Assembly (NCBI GenBank): GCA_003508835.1
Contig: PUFA01000072.1
Location: 2,542,001 to 2,606,000, forward strand
Length of the DNA stretch: 64,000 bases
Reading direction: 5' to 3'
Source of the DNA: Eonycteris spelaea
Lineage: Eukaryota > Chordata > Mammalia > Chiroptera > Pteropodidae
Positions 36,215 to 48,499 of this stretch are shown here, piece after piece. Under the pieces are notes generated by a model, which worked only from the letters and a program-made list of their open reading frames with translations, did not search any database and was not told where the DNA came from. The position numbers and the translations under genes are program-made. The first letter of the stretch is position 1; each line of letters begins with the position of its first letter.

Positions 36215-36700
36215 TAAGCAGAAAATTCGTTCATATATTCCCCAAAACACATGACCCAGAAGGTTCATGGCAGTTTGCAATAGCCCCAAACCAAAGAAGA
36301 AACAACCCAAACACCCACCAGCAGTAGAATAGACAGACAAATTGTGGTACGTTCACACGACGAATGCTACGCAGCAATATGACAGATGGGACTCCAGCTG
36401 CACACAGCAATATGGAAACATCTCTCCATCATAATGGTCAGGGGAAAAGGGCCAAGGAGCATCCACTGCAAAACTCCATTGGTGCAAAGTTCAAAAGAGG
36501 CACAACTCATCCAGGCAGTGACAAGGGGGGAGTGACAATGACATGGCATAGGACGGGGCTTCCAGGGTGTTGGAAACGTGTAGTTACATGGGTGTGTTCA
36601 TTTTGTGACAAATCTTTGACCTATATGCTGATGATTTGTGTCTATTTCTGTACCTATAGTGTATCTCGAAAACTGAGAAATGAACAAAGAACTAATCAAG
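36215..36700 (+). repeat. Second L1 3'-end fragment in intron 15
   Basis: CAATAGCCCCAAACCAAAGA, then CCCAAACACCCACCAGCAGT, ATTGTGGTACGTTCACACGA and AATGCTACGCAGCAATATGA are the L1M 3'-end sequence. Confidence 0.85.
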
Positions 36701-36835
36701 GCATACTCAGTGAGGCAACGGAAGGACGCTAACATTTTCTAAGGGCCCATGATTACTTCTGGTAACCGGCAATGCAATTCCATGAGGTGAATCAGAGACC
36801 AGAGCATGGTACCATTAGCTGGTGGGGCCTGAGTT

Positions 36836-36928
36836 CCAGGAAGTTTTGGGGTGTGAATCCATTTTCCGCTACGCCCTGTATATCACCTTGTGCTAGCCCC
36901 TGATGGCCAAAAGCAGTGGCGTGGGTTT
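36836..36928 (-). ncRNA. Probable degenerate counterpart of the MIR634 locus
   Basis: Read on the minus strand, 36,928 to 36,892 gives AAACCCACGCCACTGCTTTT then GGCCATCAGGGGC. This closely matches the 5' arm of human pre-miR-634 as I remember it, a microRNA hosted in a PRKCA intron on the sense strand. The expected 3' arm is not conserved: 36,855 to 36,836 reads CACACCCCAAAACTTCCTGG, with part of the CACCCCAA stretch but without the miR-634 seed ACCAGCA. It lies about 90 bases after exon 15. A functional miRNA is unlikely; the assignment rests on memory. Confidence 0.4.
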
Positions 36929-37018
36929 GTGATCTTTCCGCCATTTTGATCAGAAGTGTGGGGAAGGTATGTCAACCCTCTGGGTCCGTGATCACAAAAG
37001 GTATCCACAGGTACTTAC

Positions 37019-37126
37019 TCCTTTGCAGATGGAAACGGCCTCCTTGGATAAAGATTTCGGATAAGAAACGTTGTGCTCCATTATAGACTGAAACAGCTCG
37101 TCTTCATCTTCACCGTCGAATGGGGG
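37019..37126 (-). CDS. PRKCA: PRKCA exon 15, PKC alpha residues 536-571
   Basis: This 108-bp exon is phase 0 at both ends and encodes 36 residues, [12 protein letters not shown] through KEAVSICKG. It is the C-lobe segment after helix F, containing the acidic DGEDEDE stretch and the loop typical of conventional PKCs ([10 protein letters not shown]). It joins in frame to GQ of exon 14 (giving [14 protein letters not shown]) and to LMTKHP of exon 16. The donor is GTAAGTAC (complement of positions ending at 37,018), close to the ideal U1 site; the acceptor AG is the complement of CT at 37,127-37,128. It is too short to show as a long open frame; I located it by reading the minus strand between exons 14 and 16. 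Confidence 0.97.
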
Positions 37127-37555
37127 CTATTCCGGAAAAGAGAAAGATGGCCAAATATTTAGGCAGAGTAATTTATTAACACGGCACCCGAAGGTCCGAT
37201 TCAACACCAAGAAACAGAATGGGTTTCTTGGCACACTGCAGGCTGCAGAGGTAGCCCAGTTAGCTTGTGGGTTTATTTGATTATCTTTAATTAGGTTGGA
37301 TGTGGTGTGGTTTTCATTTTTCTCTCTGTCTCTTTAATTATCTTGCCTGGGCAATGCAAAATAATCTTTAAGAAACATGTTTTTGAGCAATGCTTTGAAT
37401 GACTTGCGAATAAATTATAATGAATACATTAATCTTGCAATTATGTGTTAAAAATCTAATTGTGATCACGTCGGGTGACAGAGGGCTTCGTGCTCAGAAG
37501 GTGGAGCTGGGGGAGGGGCTGGGGAATGTTATTACTGCCCTTGGGTCCTGCACAC

Positions 37556-37578
37556 GGGGGTGGGGTGGGGGGAAGGGG
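37556..37578 (+). repeat. G-quadruplex motif
   Basis: Four G runs (5, 4, 6 and 4) separated by T, T and AA. On the PRKCA transcript strand this is C-rich. Confidence 0.8.
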
Positions 37579-37759
37579 ACAGCAGAACATGGGCAAAGGG
37601 CTTGCCAGGTCCCGGAATTCACACCGGGGCCCTTGTGACCTAACACAGAGCTGCCACCTGGGTGGCCGTGGCGTGGCGGCGGCTCCGCGTCCAGCTCCCC
37701 GTCCTCTTCCGCCTCCCCACGCGGAGAGCGGGAGGCGCGGGTGCAACCGTGGGAGGGTG

Positions 37760-37905
37760 CGGCTTTGAAGTCAGGCGGATCTAAACCAGCATTCCAGCCC
37801 CACCAGCTCCTCGCCGGTGTCCCACAGGCAAGCGACTCGCTTGCCTCTTTAAGACACAGTTTTCCACTCTGTAAGTTGGGATTCCCTGAGGAGGCTATAA
37901 AAGAG
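37760..37905 (+). repeat. MIR
   Basis: GGCTTTGAAGTCAGGCGGAT, then ACAGGCAAGCGACTCGCTTG and TTTTCCACTCTGTAAGTTGG are the MIR core. Confidence 0.75.
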
Positions 37906-40900
37906 CCCGATTCTTTGTCTCACACGCAGGAAGGGCGCGGCGAAGGCTGTGTACTGACCGGTACTGTCTTTCAGGCAGATGAGGTGTCACTGGGGGGGGG
38001 GCTGCTGGGATCCCCAGGAGCATTTTGTGTGAGCTCGAGCTTTGTTCACCCGCACGTCTTCCGCCCTGAGAGGTCTAGCAAATTGCCTGTCACGCTGACG
38101 GCACAGCCCACAGGATCAGCGGGCTTCTGGGAAATGTCCGCACGTTCCCCTTTGGCGTAGCGAATCCGGGGCTCAGCACAGGAAACGCAGAGCGGGCTCA
38201 GCCCTCCCGTGGAGAATCCCACGTGTCATCCTGTATTTTTCGTCTTGCGAAAAGGAGGACCCACAGTTGGCTTTGGTTGACTTGGCTAGGGTCCAGAGAA
38301 TGACGGGGTCTGGCTTAAATTAAAATTATATCATGGACCGAAGACAACAGTGCCGTCGTCAGTAGGATATCCCTTCTTCTGAAACGTTTCTCCCTCAGTA
38401 AGAGAGGGCAACTGCACCAAGCAGAGCGTCGCCTGCCCCCCACCCCAACCGCCAAAGCAGGAATCATCCCAACCCATTCACCTGGCCTCCAACCGCCATC
38501 CTCAGCCCGGAATCAGAGGCGGGCATGGGGCCAGCGCTCGGGAGCCATGCCCACCAGAGGGAAAGATGCTGAGTGTACGAAGAACGCTACCTTGGGACCA
38601 GGTGTGGGAGGAGGACAGGGAGGAGGGGTGGTGACTGATGCCACTTACTTTCATTTTTGGTCTAAAAATATAAATAAACGGGCCTCTTTTCCGGTTGTAA
38701 GTGCCTGGTGTTGAGAATGTCTAATTCGGGGGAAGCATGAAGGTGGGTGAGGAGGACAGAATTAGCCTCCTGTGGATGACTCAGAGCAGGAGCAGTGTGC
38801 GTGTGTGTGTGTGTGGGGGGGGCGAGTTTCTGTGGGCAGAAGGAACATGCTGTCTGGGATGCCCGCAAGGCAGGTCAGCTGGAGGCAGACACCGTGCTGG
38901 GGACTGCAGGCTGCAGGTGGTCACTGGGGTCAGCAGGGGATATTCCACTTCTACCCACAGAAGGCAGAGCAGGGCAGGCTGGGGCGTGGCTGTGGCGGCA
39001 CCTGGCCGAGGGCTACGGCGTGGCCTGGCCTCCCGTCCATCTCTCCACGTCTCCTCTGCCTGCTACCACACGACCTCCTCCTTCTGGACACCTGCCGCAT
39101 CACACCCACAAAACCATCTCCTTTTCCCGCATTCGAGATCTGTGCACATGGCTGAGTTTTGGCCGTGGACGTTTTCATCACTAAAACAAGCGCGGCCTGC
39201 TTTCTGCTCAGGGCTGTGAGCCGCACACCCCCCGGGGGCTCCCGTCACCATGAATTCGCTGTTGTGTACGTACTCCGCGGTGTCCTCGTGACCCGGAGGT
39301 GAGCCGGGCACAGGTTCTGCTTCTGGGTCACCAATGGGCAGCTCACCGCCTGGCCCCTTGCGGCCGCCAGTCAGGATGGGCTCCGTCATTCGTGGGTCTC
39401 AGCGCAGAATAAAAACGTGAGGCCCCGTATGAGGTAATTATTAAGACGTTCGAGACGGCAACGGCAGAGCACTAAACCGAATGCGCGGGTCGCTTCTGAG
39501 CTTGGGCCCTGAGCGGCTGTGAAGCTGGCCACACGGGGCCGGCGGGTGTCTTTCGCTCAACGGTGACAAAGGTACCGGGGAGACTCAACCGGCCTTGTGG
39601 GCGATGCTCAGGAAGGTGACAGGGGCTGCGTCACAGCTGACCCAAGCCGGACGCCTAAGGGAGACGTTCTCCAAAGAGAAATTCAAGTGCGCCCTCCCAG
39701 GAGACTTTCTCCAGCGAGGAGAAGCCCCCTCGCTTGAAGGCCATCAGGTCAGTGCAGCTGCAGCCCCTGTTCCCCCCTCTCACACAGACGCCAGCAATGG
39801 TTTGGGGATGTTCTGGGCAGGGCGCTGGCCTCTGACGCCTGCATGCTTTCCAGCTTCGCTCAGGTGAGCTTCTGCACGTGGCTAATTTCCGAAACACAGG
39901 CTGCCATGTCGGGGATCAGGCCCCGGGGGATCAGGCCCCGTCTGCTGTGGGTGGAAGTCCTCACCAGGAAGCACCCCCGCATCCCTCCGAGGGCAGGGTA
40001 TCCGGCCCCATGCACGCCCCTGAGAGTGCTCCTCAGAACGTTAACCTGACAAGGTATTCCTGGGTCAAGGTTTGCATCCTACGTCCCCTTCTGCAGGTGG
40101 GCACTGACATTGTAAAGGGCCTGAGAAGTCCTGCAGTTAAGAAAGCCGTTTAACGCGATGCGCAGCATTACAGTCTGGGGTTGGAAGGGTCCTCGGAGGC
40201 CCCCAGGCTCGTCCATTGCAGTCAGAGTCCCAAACTATAACGAAAGCCAGGAGACCACACGTCCCTGCGGCAGAGCCTCGGGCTTTCACCCTGCGTCCCG
40301 GCCCTGTGTGGCCCCGAGGACTGGACCTTCTCCTGCTGGCTCATCCCGGGGAGGACACATGCCCCTACCCCTGAAGACGTGCTGTTGCCCACTGTGGCTC
40401 TACATCGCCCGACACGGGAGAACGGCCAGCCCTCGGGAGAGAGCCGTGGTGATGGCGACAGCAGTCACAGCCACGCTGACTTCTGGCCCTCGCTGCTTCC
40501 CTGGGCCAGGCAGCCTGGGGGGCGCTTTCTAGGCAGCACGCAAGCCCTCAAAACAGCCATGTGATTGATCCCATTGTGCAACTGTGGCCCCTGAGGTCCC
40601 AGGAAGCGCTCTGGCTGGGGTCAGGGAGCAGGGTGCGAGTCCGGGCAGCCTGACTTCGGGGCCTGGGCTCTTAGCGATTCTGAGCAACGCCACTTTCCCC
40701 GGCTCGTCCCCGTACGCAGAGCGGGAAGGGTGACCCCCAGCACCGCAGCTCGGCGGCCCGTGCACCCAGCATGCAAAGACGGCTCGGCCGCGCGGGGAAG
40801 ACGGTCTCGGGGCTCTGTAAGAGGCCGATCCGCGTCCTGCACGGTGGGCGGTGGTGCGTTCCGAAAACGGAAGTGGGCAGAGGGACAGGCGCCGAGGCCT

Positions 40901-41309
40901 GCGACGTGTTAAGGCAGCGCGTAGAGCGGGGCTGCCTCTCGGTGCGAGCCCTGGCACGGTGCTCATCTTTGCGGATGCCACACGTCCACTGAGGGTCAGC
41001 AGAGGTCACCCAGGGAGCCACCTGGTTGTGCTGTGGGGGGGGGGTGCTGGGACAGGACCTCTGGGGTGTCCTGCTCCAGCTCTCAGGTGCTCCCCGGGGG
41101 AGCACGTCCACCCAGATGTCGCTGCCCCACCCCATCATGAGAGAGCTGGGAGGTGCAATCCCTCATGTGCCAGGAGGGAGGGAGGAAGACCCCCAAATGC
41201 CTGGTGAACGGCGGGAGTGCCCGCCACGTTCAGAAAAGCTCCCTGGAGCCCTAAATGAAAATGAGGTATCCTTGGGAGAGGAATGCCAGGGGCATCCACA
41301 TTTCCCGTA

Positions 41310-41695
41310 ACCAACAGCACACGATGCTCTTATTTTTTCTGTGGACCCTGTGGCTTCTCATATTATTGTCACATGATGCATAATTTGGAATTCTTTGCTT
41401 TTCACTCACTGCTGCAAACACATTTTCTCTGTAGCCACCAGTGTACCCAGTCCGATTAACACCGCTGAGGTGATCCATCATCAGAGACTGACTCATTTGT
41501 CCACGGGTACATTTATAATCGCTCCCAGCACTATATTCTAACGATGGCCGGCTGCTCTACACATCTCTGTGCACCGTGTTTGTGTCTTCTCTGAATTACT
41601 TCCTAGAATAATTTCCCAGGGGCGGGATTACGCGGCCAAAGGACGGGAACACTTTTAGGGTTCTCATTAAGTCTCTCCAGATCACCCCTGGAACA
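41310..41695. repeat. L1-like or other LINE remnant
   Basis: AT-rich block with CCTAGAATAATTTCCCAGGG and GCGGGATTACGCGGCCAAAG, which recalls the L1 antisense phrase about adding and staying in the same state (GGAATTGCTGGGTCAAAGG type). Assignment is tentative. Confidence 0.45.
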
Positions 41696-42619
41696 TTCCT
41701 CCAGGTGACTGCTTGCTCTCAGGCCTTGGTGCTGGGGCAAGGCAATGGTGGAAAGTTCTAATGACATTCGTTTTCCTTTCGGTCACGCCAGCCACTGAGC
41801 CTGGGGACAGTGGAGGGGAACGCGTTGCAGAGGTGCCTAGCACAGGATCGTTTGGGATGGCGTCTCGCCCCTCTTTCCCCCATTCCCAGGATGATCTTTT
41901 TGCATTTCTACAGATCCGGACTCAGTATTGCAAGCTAAACTACCTGTTAACTGAAGTCTTGGCTTGGGGGAACAGTTTTCTGAACAGAAGCAGAGGCGAC
42001 CTCCTTGGAATGTACCTTATGAATTCTAAACAGACAGACGAGAGATGGCGGTTCAGTCTTTCCAAAATGATTCCAAGGCCACGTCCTCGTAAGTGGTCCC
42101 TGGAACCAGGCCACGCTCCTTTGGCAGGTCACAGATGACCAGGATTGGGGGGAGGGGGGAGCACCCAAGGACAATTCGGGCTGATGTCCTGGGATAAAGT
42201 ACTCATTCCTGATTCACCAGGAATGAAGACGAAGCATTAATAACCCTGTCAGAAAGGGATACAAAGAGGAGAGGGCTTGGTCCCTTTATGATGACTACCC
42301 GTGACTGCTCCCCGCCACAACAGGCTCATTAGTGTGCGGGGGCGAACACTGTTTACGCCCCAAAGTCATCATATTTGTCAAGCAATCCAGGAACTGAAGA
42401 CTCAGGCTGTTTACACTTAGCTGTCCCCTTGGCTGCTGACAATAAAGCAAATGAGAAGAAAATTGCGATAAACTTTTTTTTTCCCCTGCTCATCTTTAGC
42501 CCTCTTGATTAAAGAAGACAAATTTAGACCGCAACCACATCAACAACTTTATAATTAGTCTTACTTTTCAGTAACAGCATCTATTCCCTCTGCTGGGTAT
42601 CTGAGGCTCCTGCAGCTTT

Positions 42620-42645
42620 GGGGGTGGCGGGGGGTGGGGGGCGGG
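42620..42645 (+). repeat. G-quadruplex motif
   Basis: G runs at 42,620-42,624, 42,629-42,634, 42,636-42,641 and 42,643-42,645 with short loops. Confidence 0.85.
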
Positions 42646-43964
42646 CTGTGGGCAACGCATGCAGAGCCGTTATTATCCTTTTTGGGCTGAGTCAGAGCTC
42701 AGGACTATGCTAAAATCTGCATTGAGTCAGAGAGGAAAACTGAGATGGGGCGTCTGAAGCGAAAAGCCCGTGTCTGCGGCAGATGCAGTGAAGATTTAGA
42801 GGAAGAACCGGCTGTGTCTGCCATTGCCCCTGAATGGGGGAGGCCTCTAAGGTGTCCTTTTCCATAGAGATTATGAAAACTTCAGGCGGTGACATAAGGC
42901 TGGCTACTGGACTCCGAGAAACAGGAGAAAACATCATGAAAATGTGCCAGAATGCCTATGGGACCACCGGGTGTGGGCGGGACCTGCCACCAGGAAGGTA
43001 AATCTTCAAGTCCTGGGCCGCGGGACCAGTTTTGCACATGAGGCAGGACTTCAAAATGCATCCCAAAGGGGACTTCCCTGCCGGGGTGGGGGCATTCTCC
43101 GAGCTCTCCTCTGTGGGAGAAGGATCCAGGAAGCCTGACTGGGAAGCAAAAAGGGGATGGGGTGAGGTGGGGGACTTTGCTGCCCGCCTGGGTTCTGAAA
43201 TTCTAGTCTCCTGCTGGCCAACAGAGAGACAGCTCATTTCATCTCTGGTAAAATGCCTGTTGGAGAGCGATCCTATTTCCGCCCAACCAATTTCCTTTGT
43301 TGGCATATGCAAATGTGACACTTCATGAAAGGGGGGGGGTTGTTTTCTGGGCTCTGGAGTCAGAACATTGGAGAAGGGATCCCGGAGGGGGAGCTCAGCT
43401 TTTTTTGCGCCTTCCTGAACAGCAAGGCTCCCGCGGAGCCCATAATTCAGTCAAATTTTATTGTCAAAATTCTAAAGAGGGGGAAATTAACGGGAGGAGC
43501 AGGGGACTCGTGTTTGGCCAGCTGTTGTCTGCCTGACGTTGTTCTGTAGAACCTGCTTCTCTGCCTTTACAAAGGGAGGCGTTTGGCCTGAGATGAAAAT
43601 TTTGTTGGGTGGAAAAGACGAAACGATACGTTATACACACACCACTTTTTTTTTTGCATATAATTCAAGACTTAATATCACTGAGAAATAATGACCAAAT
43701 GTAGGCTAAGTGGCTTGCTTGAAAGTCACTGGGCTGGTTAGAGGCAAGGTCTATGTCTTTTGTCATTTAAAAGAATACCCCGGTATGTAAAATACGTATG
43801 TAAAAGATGGAAGACTGATGAAAGGTATAAAGGAGAGCTCATCAGCGGCTTCCCACCCCCGGAATGAAAGCCAACTGTCTGGTGAGGATCTTCATGCCCC
43901 AAGACCTGGTGCTTCCCGCCCATCCCTCCTCTCCTGGCTCAGCCTCTTACTCCCTCTCCCGCCC

Positions 43965-44184
43965 ACCCTGCTCCAGCCACGTGGCAGAGTCCCCTCCATT
44001 TTTAAAACACATTCCACCCCCAGGGCCTTTGCACTCGCTGTTCCCGCTGCCTGGGATGCTCTTTCCCCTGATTCACACATGCACATGCTCTCATTTCTTT
44101 CTGGTCGGAAGTCAACTTTCTCTCTCCACGAGGACCTCCTAGCTAAAGTTTATCACCCTCCCCAACGCTATCTAACTATCTATC

Positions 44185-44238
<54 letters not shown>

Positions 44239-44430
44239 ATCTTGCTTCGTTACTTTTCTTTTTGGCTTATCATTATTATATATTTTCCTTATTTATCTTG
44301 TCTATGTATTGTCTCTTTCTCTAGGCTGTAAGTTTCATGACAGTACGGATCTTTGTTTTGTTCATGGTTATCACCACACGCATAGTAAGCGTGCATTCAG
44401 GAAGTACGCGTTGAATGAATACATGAATAA
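43965..44430 (+). repeat. L2, plus orientation, split by a microsatellite
   Basis: GGGCCTTTGCACTCGCTGTT, then CCGCTGCCTGGGATGCTCTT lie left of the TATC array. AGGCTGTAAGTTTCATGACA, CGCATAGTAAGCGTGCATTC and GTTGAATGAATACATGAATA, the L2 3' end, lie right of it. Confidence 0.85.
44184..44237 (+). repeat. (TATC)n tetranucleotide array
   Basis: About 13 perfect ATCT units with a few imperfect units before them. Likely polymorphic. Confidence 0.97.
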
Positions 44431-44784
44431 CTCCATGGGTGTAATATGTCCAAAAAGGGGACCTTCCCTCCACCCAGGAACAAAGATTCAAAGATTTCCT
44501 TGGAGGTCGCTGCACTGCCCTGCATTTCTGCCATTCTCTCTTACTGAGGTTTTTAGCTATGGGGGGGGGGGCGGTCAAGCTTCTTGGAGCCAGCGCGTGA
44601 GTGCTGGGAACCAGACAAAGCTGCCCACCCCAGAATCGCTTTTCGGTCTTATGGCAGAGATCTGGTAGTGGCTAACCAGACCTGCTTCCGCGTGCTGAGC
44701 TCACGGGTCCATGCTACTTCTAGTCCTCTTTGGTTCTCAGTGGGGCCAGGTGGCCAGTGGAATGCAGGCCAGAGGGATGCATGC

Positions 44785-45070
44785 CACCTCTAGGCCTGGC
44801 ACCTAGAACGTTCTGTGCGACTGTCCTTCTGCTCTCTTCACACTGGCTGGCTGAGTAAGGAAGGCTCGATGGGGGAATTTGAGGCCCTAAAAGATGGTGG
44901 AGCCAATGGATGGAAGAAGCCTGGGCTTCTGAATGACCACGTGGATCAGCGAACTCCCTGCCCCCCACCACACAGGACTGCACCGAGAATGTGGCCTAAG
45001 CCTGTGTCGTGTACGGAGCCACTGAAATTTGCGGGTGGCTTGTTAGAATAGCTAGTGTGAGTTACCCTGA
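44785..45070 (+). mobile_element. LTR-like remnant
   Basis: The right end has GGAGCCACTGAAATTTGCGG and GTGGCTTGTTAGAATAGCTA, resembling the conserved 3' end of old mammalian LTRs. Family not assigned. Confidence 0.4.
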
Positions 45071-45699
45071 CGATGCCGATATTAAGGCTATTATATTGGA
45101 AAGTGCCACGTTAGGCAGTAATGCACCTGGTTCTCTGATACATGTCACATTCCTAAGAGAAACCTAATGTGCCTTTTCTTAACTGAAAGTTTGGCCTCAC
45201 CAGACTTTTGTAACAGTTATAATGAACTGTCAAGGGTGAGATAAGAAGAGACAGGAAGAAGCTATTGAAACACTTCTTCAAGTTTAACTGTCTTCTTCCT
45301 TCAATAAAATTACCAGTTACACACATGGGCAGCAGCTGGTGTGATCTCTGCAGACACACTTGCAAGGAACCATAACCTGACCCCCGTTCTGAGACAGAGG
45401 CCACTGTCATCATCGAGATGCAGGAGACTTTAGTGTATGATGCGAAAGCTTTAGATTGTCTATACTCCGGGGTGTAGCTTTTGGTTTGGGTTTTTACAAC
45501 TGGAAAGTACTTTTTGTGCATACTGAGTATAATCCACACTCCGGCGGGAGGGGGAGTTCTCTCTTTCACCCACATCAGGGACATCAGACCAGTATCAGCC
45601 ACACCACACTGCCAGGTCCTGCTCTTATGGCCTGAGCAGTGCTGAAGTAGTTGCTCTGGACAACAAGAAGGCAGCATGGAGACACAGTGAAACATTTAC

Positions 45700-45780
45700 C
45701 TGCCCGGCCAGCATTTCATATAACAGGACGCCGTAGGCCCACCAGTCCACAGATTTCCCGTACGGCTGATAAGCGATTAT
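45700..45780 (-). CDS. PRKCA: PRKCA exon 14, PKC alpha residues 509-535
   Basis: This 81-bp exon is phase 0 at both ends and encodes the 27 residues that directly follow the APE motif: [17 protein letters not shown], then [10 protein letters not shown]. It covers the P+1 region exit and helix F of the kinase C-lobe. D520-W521-W522-A-Y-G525 is the helix-F DxWxxG signature; its Asp anchors the catalytic loop and regulatory spine in protein kinases. The acceptor is a CACACAG-type site (AG is the complement of CT at 45,781-45,782) and the donor is GTAAATG. The sequence is that of a conventional PKC, and together with the downstream exons only alpha fits. The preceding exon, which should carry the activation-loop TFCGTPDYIAPE (Thr497), was not found up to 64,000. 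Confidence 0.97.
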
Positions 45781-47349
45781 CTGTGTGAAAGCAAATACAT
45801 CAATTACAATTGAGTGGCAAAGCAAAAAGCCCGAGCTAGAACAGAGAAGGCAAGCATGCAGGCATGGATGTACTTGGTTCATGCAAACAAGGGGCTGATA
45901 ATATCTGTCTTTGATTTCTACAGCAGGGGAAGAGAGCTCTTCAAATCAGACACGTCAAGAATTATTGCCCCACGACTCACCCCCCAAAAACCCATTTTGG
46001 AATACCTGCCTGAGGGTAAATTTAATTATCCTCACTGGTAAAAAAAAAATCTTTGGACACTGAGGTGGATTTAATTCTTGGAAAAAGCCAGAGGTCATTC
46101 AGAGCTTGGGGTCTTATAAATAAGATAAACTTTGAAACAGAATGTCACTAAAAGTAATAAAGATGATGATGAGAACGAAGAGAACAATGATTCGGGTTAA
46201 AATTCTAGTTTTCTGTGTTGCACGCAGAGAGATACAACAATGATATCTGTTGAACGACTGAAGTTTCGAAATGTTTTAAAAGAGAAAATATCATAATCAA
46301 GTGTAATATTTGGACCTTGTCTGAATCTTGATTCAAACCAACCAACTGTAAAAAAGAAATTGGGAAAATTTAAACATGGTCTTGATATTAGATATTTAGG
46401 GATTGCTGCTAAAATTGTTAGGTGGGATAAATGGTATGGTGCTTAGTTAAAAAGTGTCCTTTTCAGTTCGAGATAAGAGTATTTATGAGTGAAATGTGTG
46501 AGAAATTAAGTATTTATGAGTAAAGTGATATGATATTTTAGATTCATTTTAAATACTTCAGGGGGAACAGTTGGCAAAATGCAGACAGCCACTGAAGCTG
46601 AGTGATGGGCCCCGGGGACCGCCTTTGCCTCCTCTCTCTAAATTTGTGGCCATCAGAGGTCCTAGGATAATTCCACCACCTCCCCTCATGGAAGAGAAAT
46701 ACTGATTTGAATTTCTAAGGGCAGCCGGTTTATTTAAACACTGGCTTCAGGCTGCATACCTGACACACACAATTCCCAGGCCCACGGACCATGTGTCAGG
46801 ATTCAAGGTGAAGACATATTCAGCTGGACCACTGTGCCTCTTTACGTATGAATTTGACTTTGACGTGTTCTAGGATGTTTTTTTAATGGCCTGTACTGTG
46901 TCTCATTAAACGTCCTGGGACATAAACTTCTTGTATGTCTGGCCATCTCCGTGCCTTTAATACATTACTAATATTTCTCCCTGTAGGATGAGAGGTGCAC
47001 ACTCTTGGGGCTCAGCTCAGTGTGGGCAGTGACAAAGGCGGACAGGTTTAGAGTTGGTAGCTTTACAGCTCGTTTTTCCTTGGAAAGAAAATACCACCAG
47101 AGGGACCCAAGAGGAGGCCTTTATTTCTTTTTAAAACTACGTTTGTTCTTTTCTGAAAACATGGAAAATACTCACACACACACACACACAAAAAAAACCC
47201 TACCAAAATGAGTCTCTAGTCTATTACCCAGTGACATGGAATCATGCATATCATTCTAGTTCCCAGACTGGAAATTAGTGGATCAAAGCCTATCTTGACC
47301 AAGTAGAAGCACAACAGGTATTCTCTCTGAGGGGGAGAGGGGTAAAGGC

Positions 47350-47520
47350 ACCCTTGCTGAGCACCTGCTATCAGATGCTCTACACGAATTTTGCATAATC
47401 CGATGAGACAGAAATTATCATTGTCCCCATTGCATAGGCAAGAAAACTGAGGCTCCGGTAGTTTAAGAGACTTGCCCGAGGCCAATCAGTTCATAGCTGG
47501 TGCTCTGAATATTGCTGTGT
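47350..47520. repeat. MIR/MIR3-like fragment
   Basis: GAGCACCTGCTATCAGATGC, ATCATTGTCCCCATTGCATA, AAGAAAACTGAGGCTCCGGT and AGACTTGCCCGAGGCC follow this family. Confidence 0.7.
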
Positions 47521-48499
47521 TTGTTTCAAAAGTGTAATTCATGGCTTTCGAATACATGTAATCACTCCTCCTAGGATTAATATTAATCGAAGAGATTTGC
47601 GACGATCATTTTTGTTTTGTTACTCTATTTCAAAAGCACTCAAATAAAATGTGTTCTTGTCACCATACTGAAACCAGCCCCTGTGATCTGTTTTCAACAA
47701 TCAGTGTTTTAGTTTGTTTTTAGCACAGGCGGAGCTGAGGCACCACACTACTGTGTGAATCATGAGGCTGAGGAAAAGGGGGTCCTGAACGATGAGGGTG
47801 GGAGGGGGGGTCACGCTTTATTTCATAGCCGATATTCTAGAAATATCCAACCCTTACCAACCAGACCGCTCCGCGTGGGTGGTGGGACAAGGCCCCCGAG
47901 TTTGGAAACCTGGCAGAAGTCAAGGGTATGGAAACTCTGTTTCTGGTGAGAATGATTCACAAATCCTAAAAGCCAGGGCCACCTGAAGGTTTTGTTTTGC
48001 TTTTGACTCTATGTCAACTTTGGTCCCACTTACTTTTTATTTTCTCTTTCTACCTCATTAAACTCTTCTGACTCCTGCTGCTAACACCCTCTCCTTCCAA
48101 GGCTTACAGAAGCAGAATGCCAAGTGCTCGTGGCTTGTTTTCCTTGGCGACAGCATCCGTCAGTCCCTAGGGCCCACTAGCTCGGCTACTGGGCCGAGAT
48201 TACAAAGTCGCTTGGAACATGGCAGTGCCTTCGGGTGTGATAATTGGACGGGATTTAGAATTGAGCTGGAGCATTTCTTCCCAGAGATGTTCACCATCTG
48301 TCACCTCTGGCTTGTCCCCAGGATGAAATGGGAAGGCCCAAGGATCTAAGTCATGAGGTGCGGGGTACAGCCTTACCAATGCAAATTCAGTTTTAGAATG
48401 AGGCATACTCTTCCCTCAGTGATTAGCTATGGATAAATATGTTCCATCATCCAAAAATCTCACTGTAAAAGGGAAACAGGATGTTGGTTACACTGTCCC

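Larger units (their letters stand above)
35558..37018 (-). other. PRKCA: PRKCA intron 15 (1.46 kb)
   Basis: This short intron is filled largely by old L1 3'-end sequence with a nested Tigger-type DNA transposon (35,740-36,117). A block resembling the human MIR634 host position lies about 90 bases after exon 15. Confidence 0.95.
37127..45699 (-). other. PRKCA: PRKCA intron 14 (8.6 kb)
   Basis: The intron between exons 14 and 15 holds a MIR (37.76-37.90 kb), L1-like sequence (41.3-41.7 kb), a plus-strand L2 split by a (TATC)n array (43.96-44.43 kb) and an LTR-like remnant (44.79-45.07 kb). There are two clear G-quadruplex motifs on the + strand (37,556-37,578; 42,620-42,645). CpG-rich unique sequence lies at about 40.6-41.0 kb. 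No exon-like block stood out. Confidence 0.93.

Noticed and set aside
44184..44237. Regular short repeats considered as a CRISPR array.
   Set aside because: A pure tetranucleotide microsatellite without spacers, in a mammalian intron.
47541..47570. ATGTAATC considered as the antisense of the missing activation-loop exon (DYIAPE).
   Set aside because: The bases around it do not encode GTPDYIAPE in any frame and no splice sites fit.
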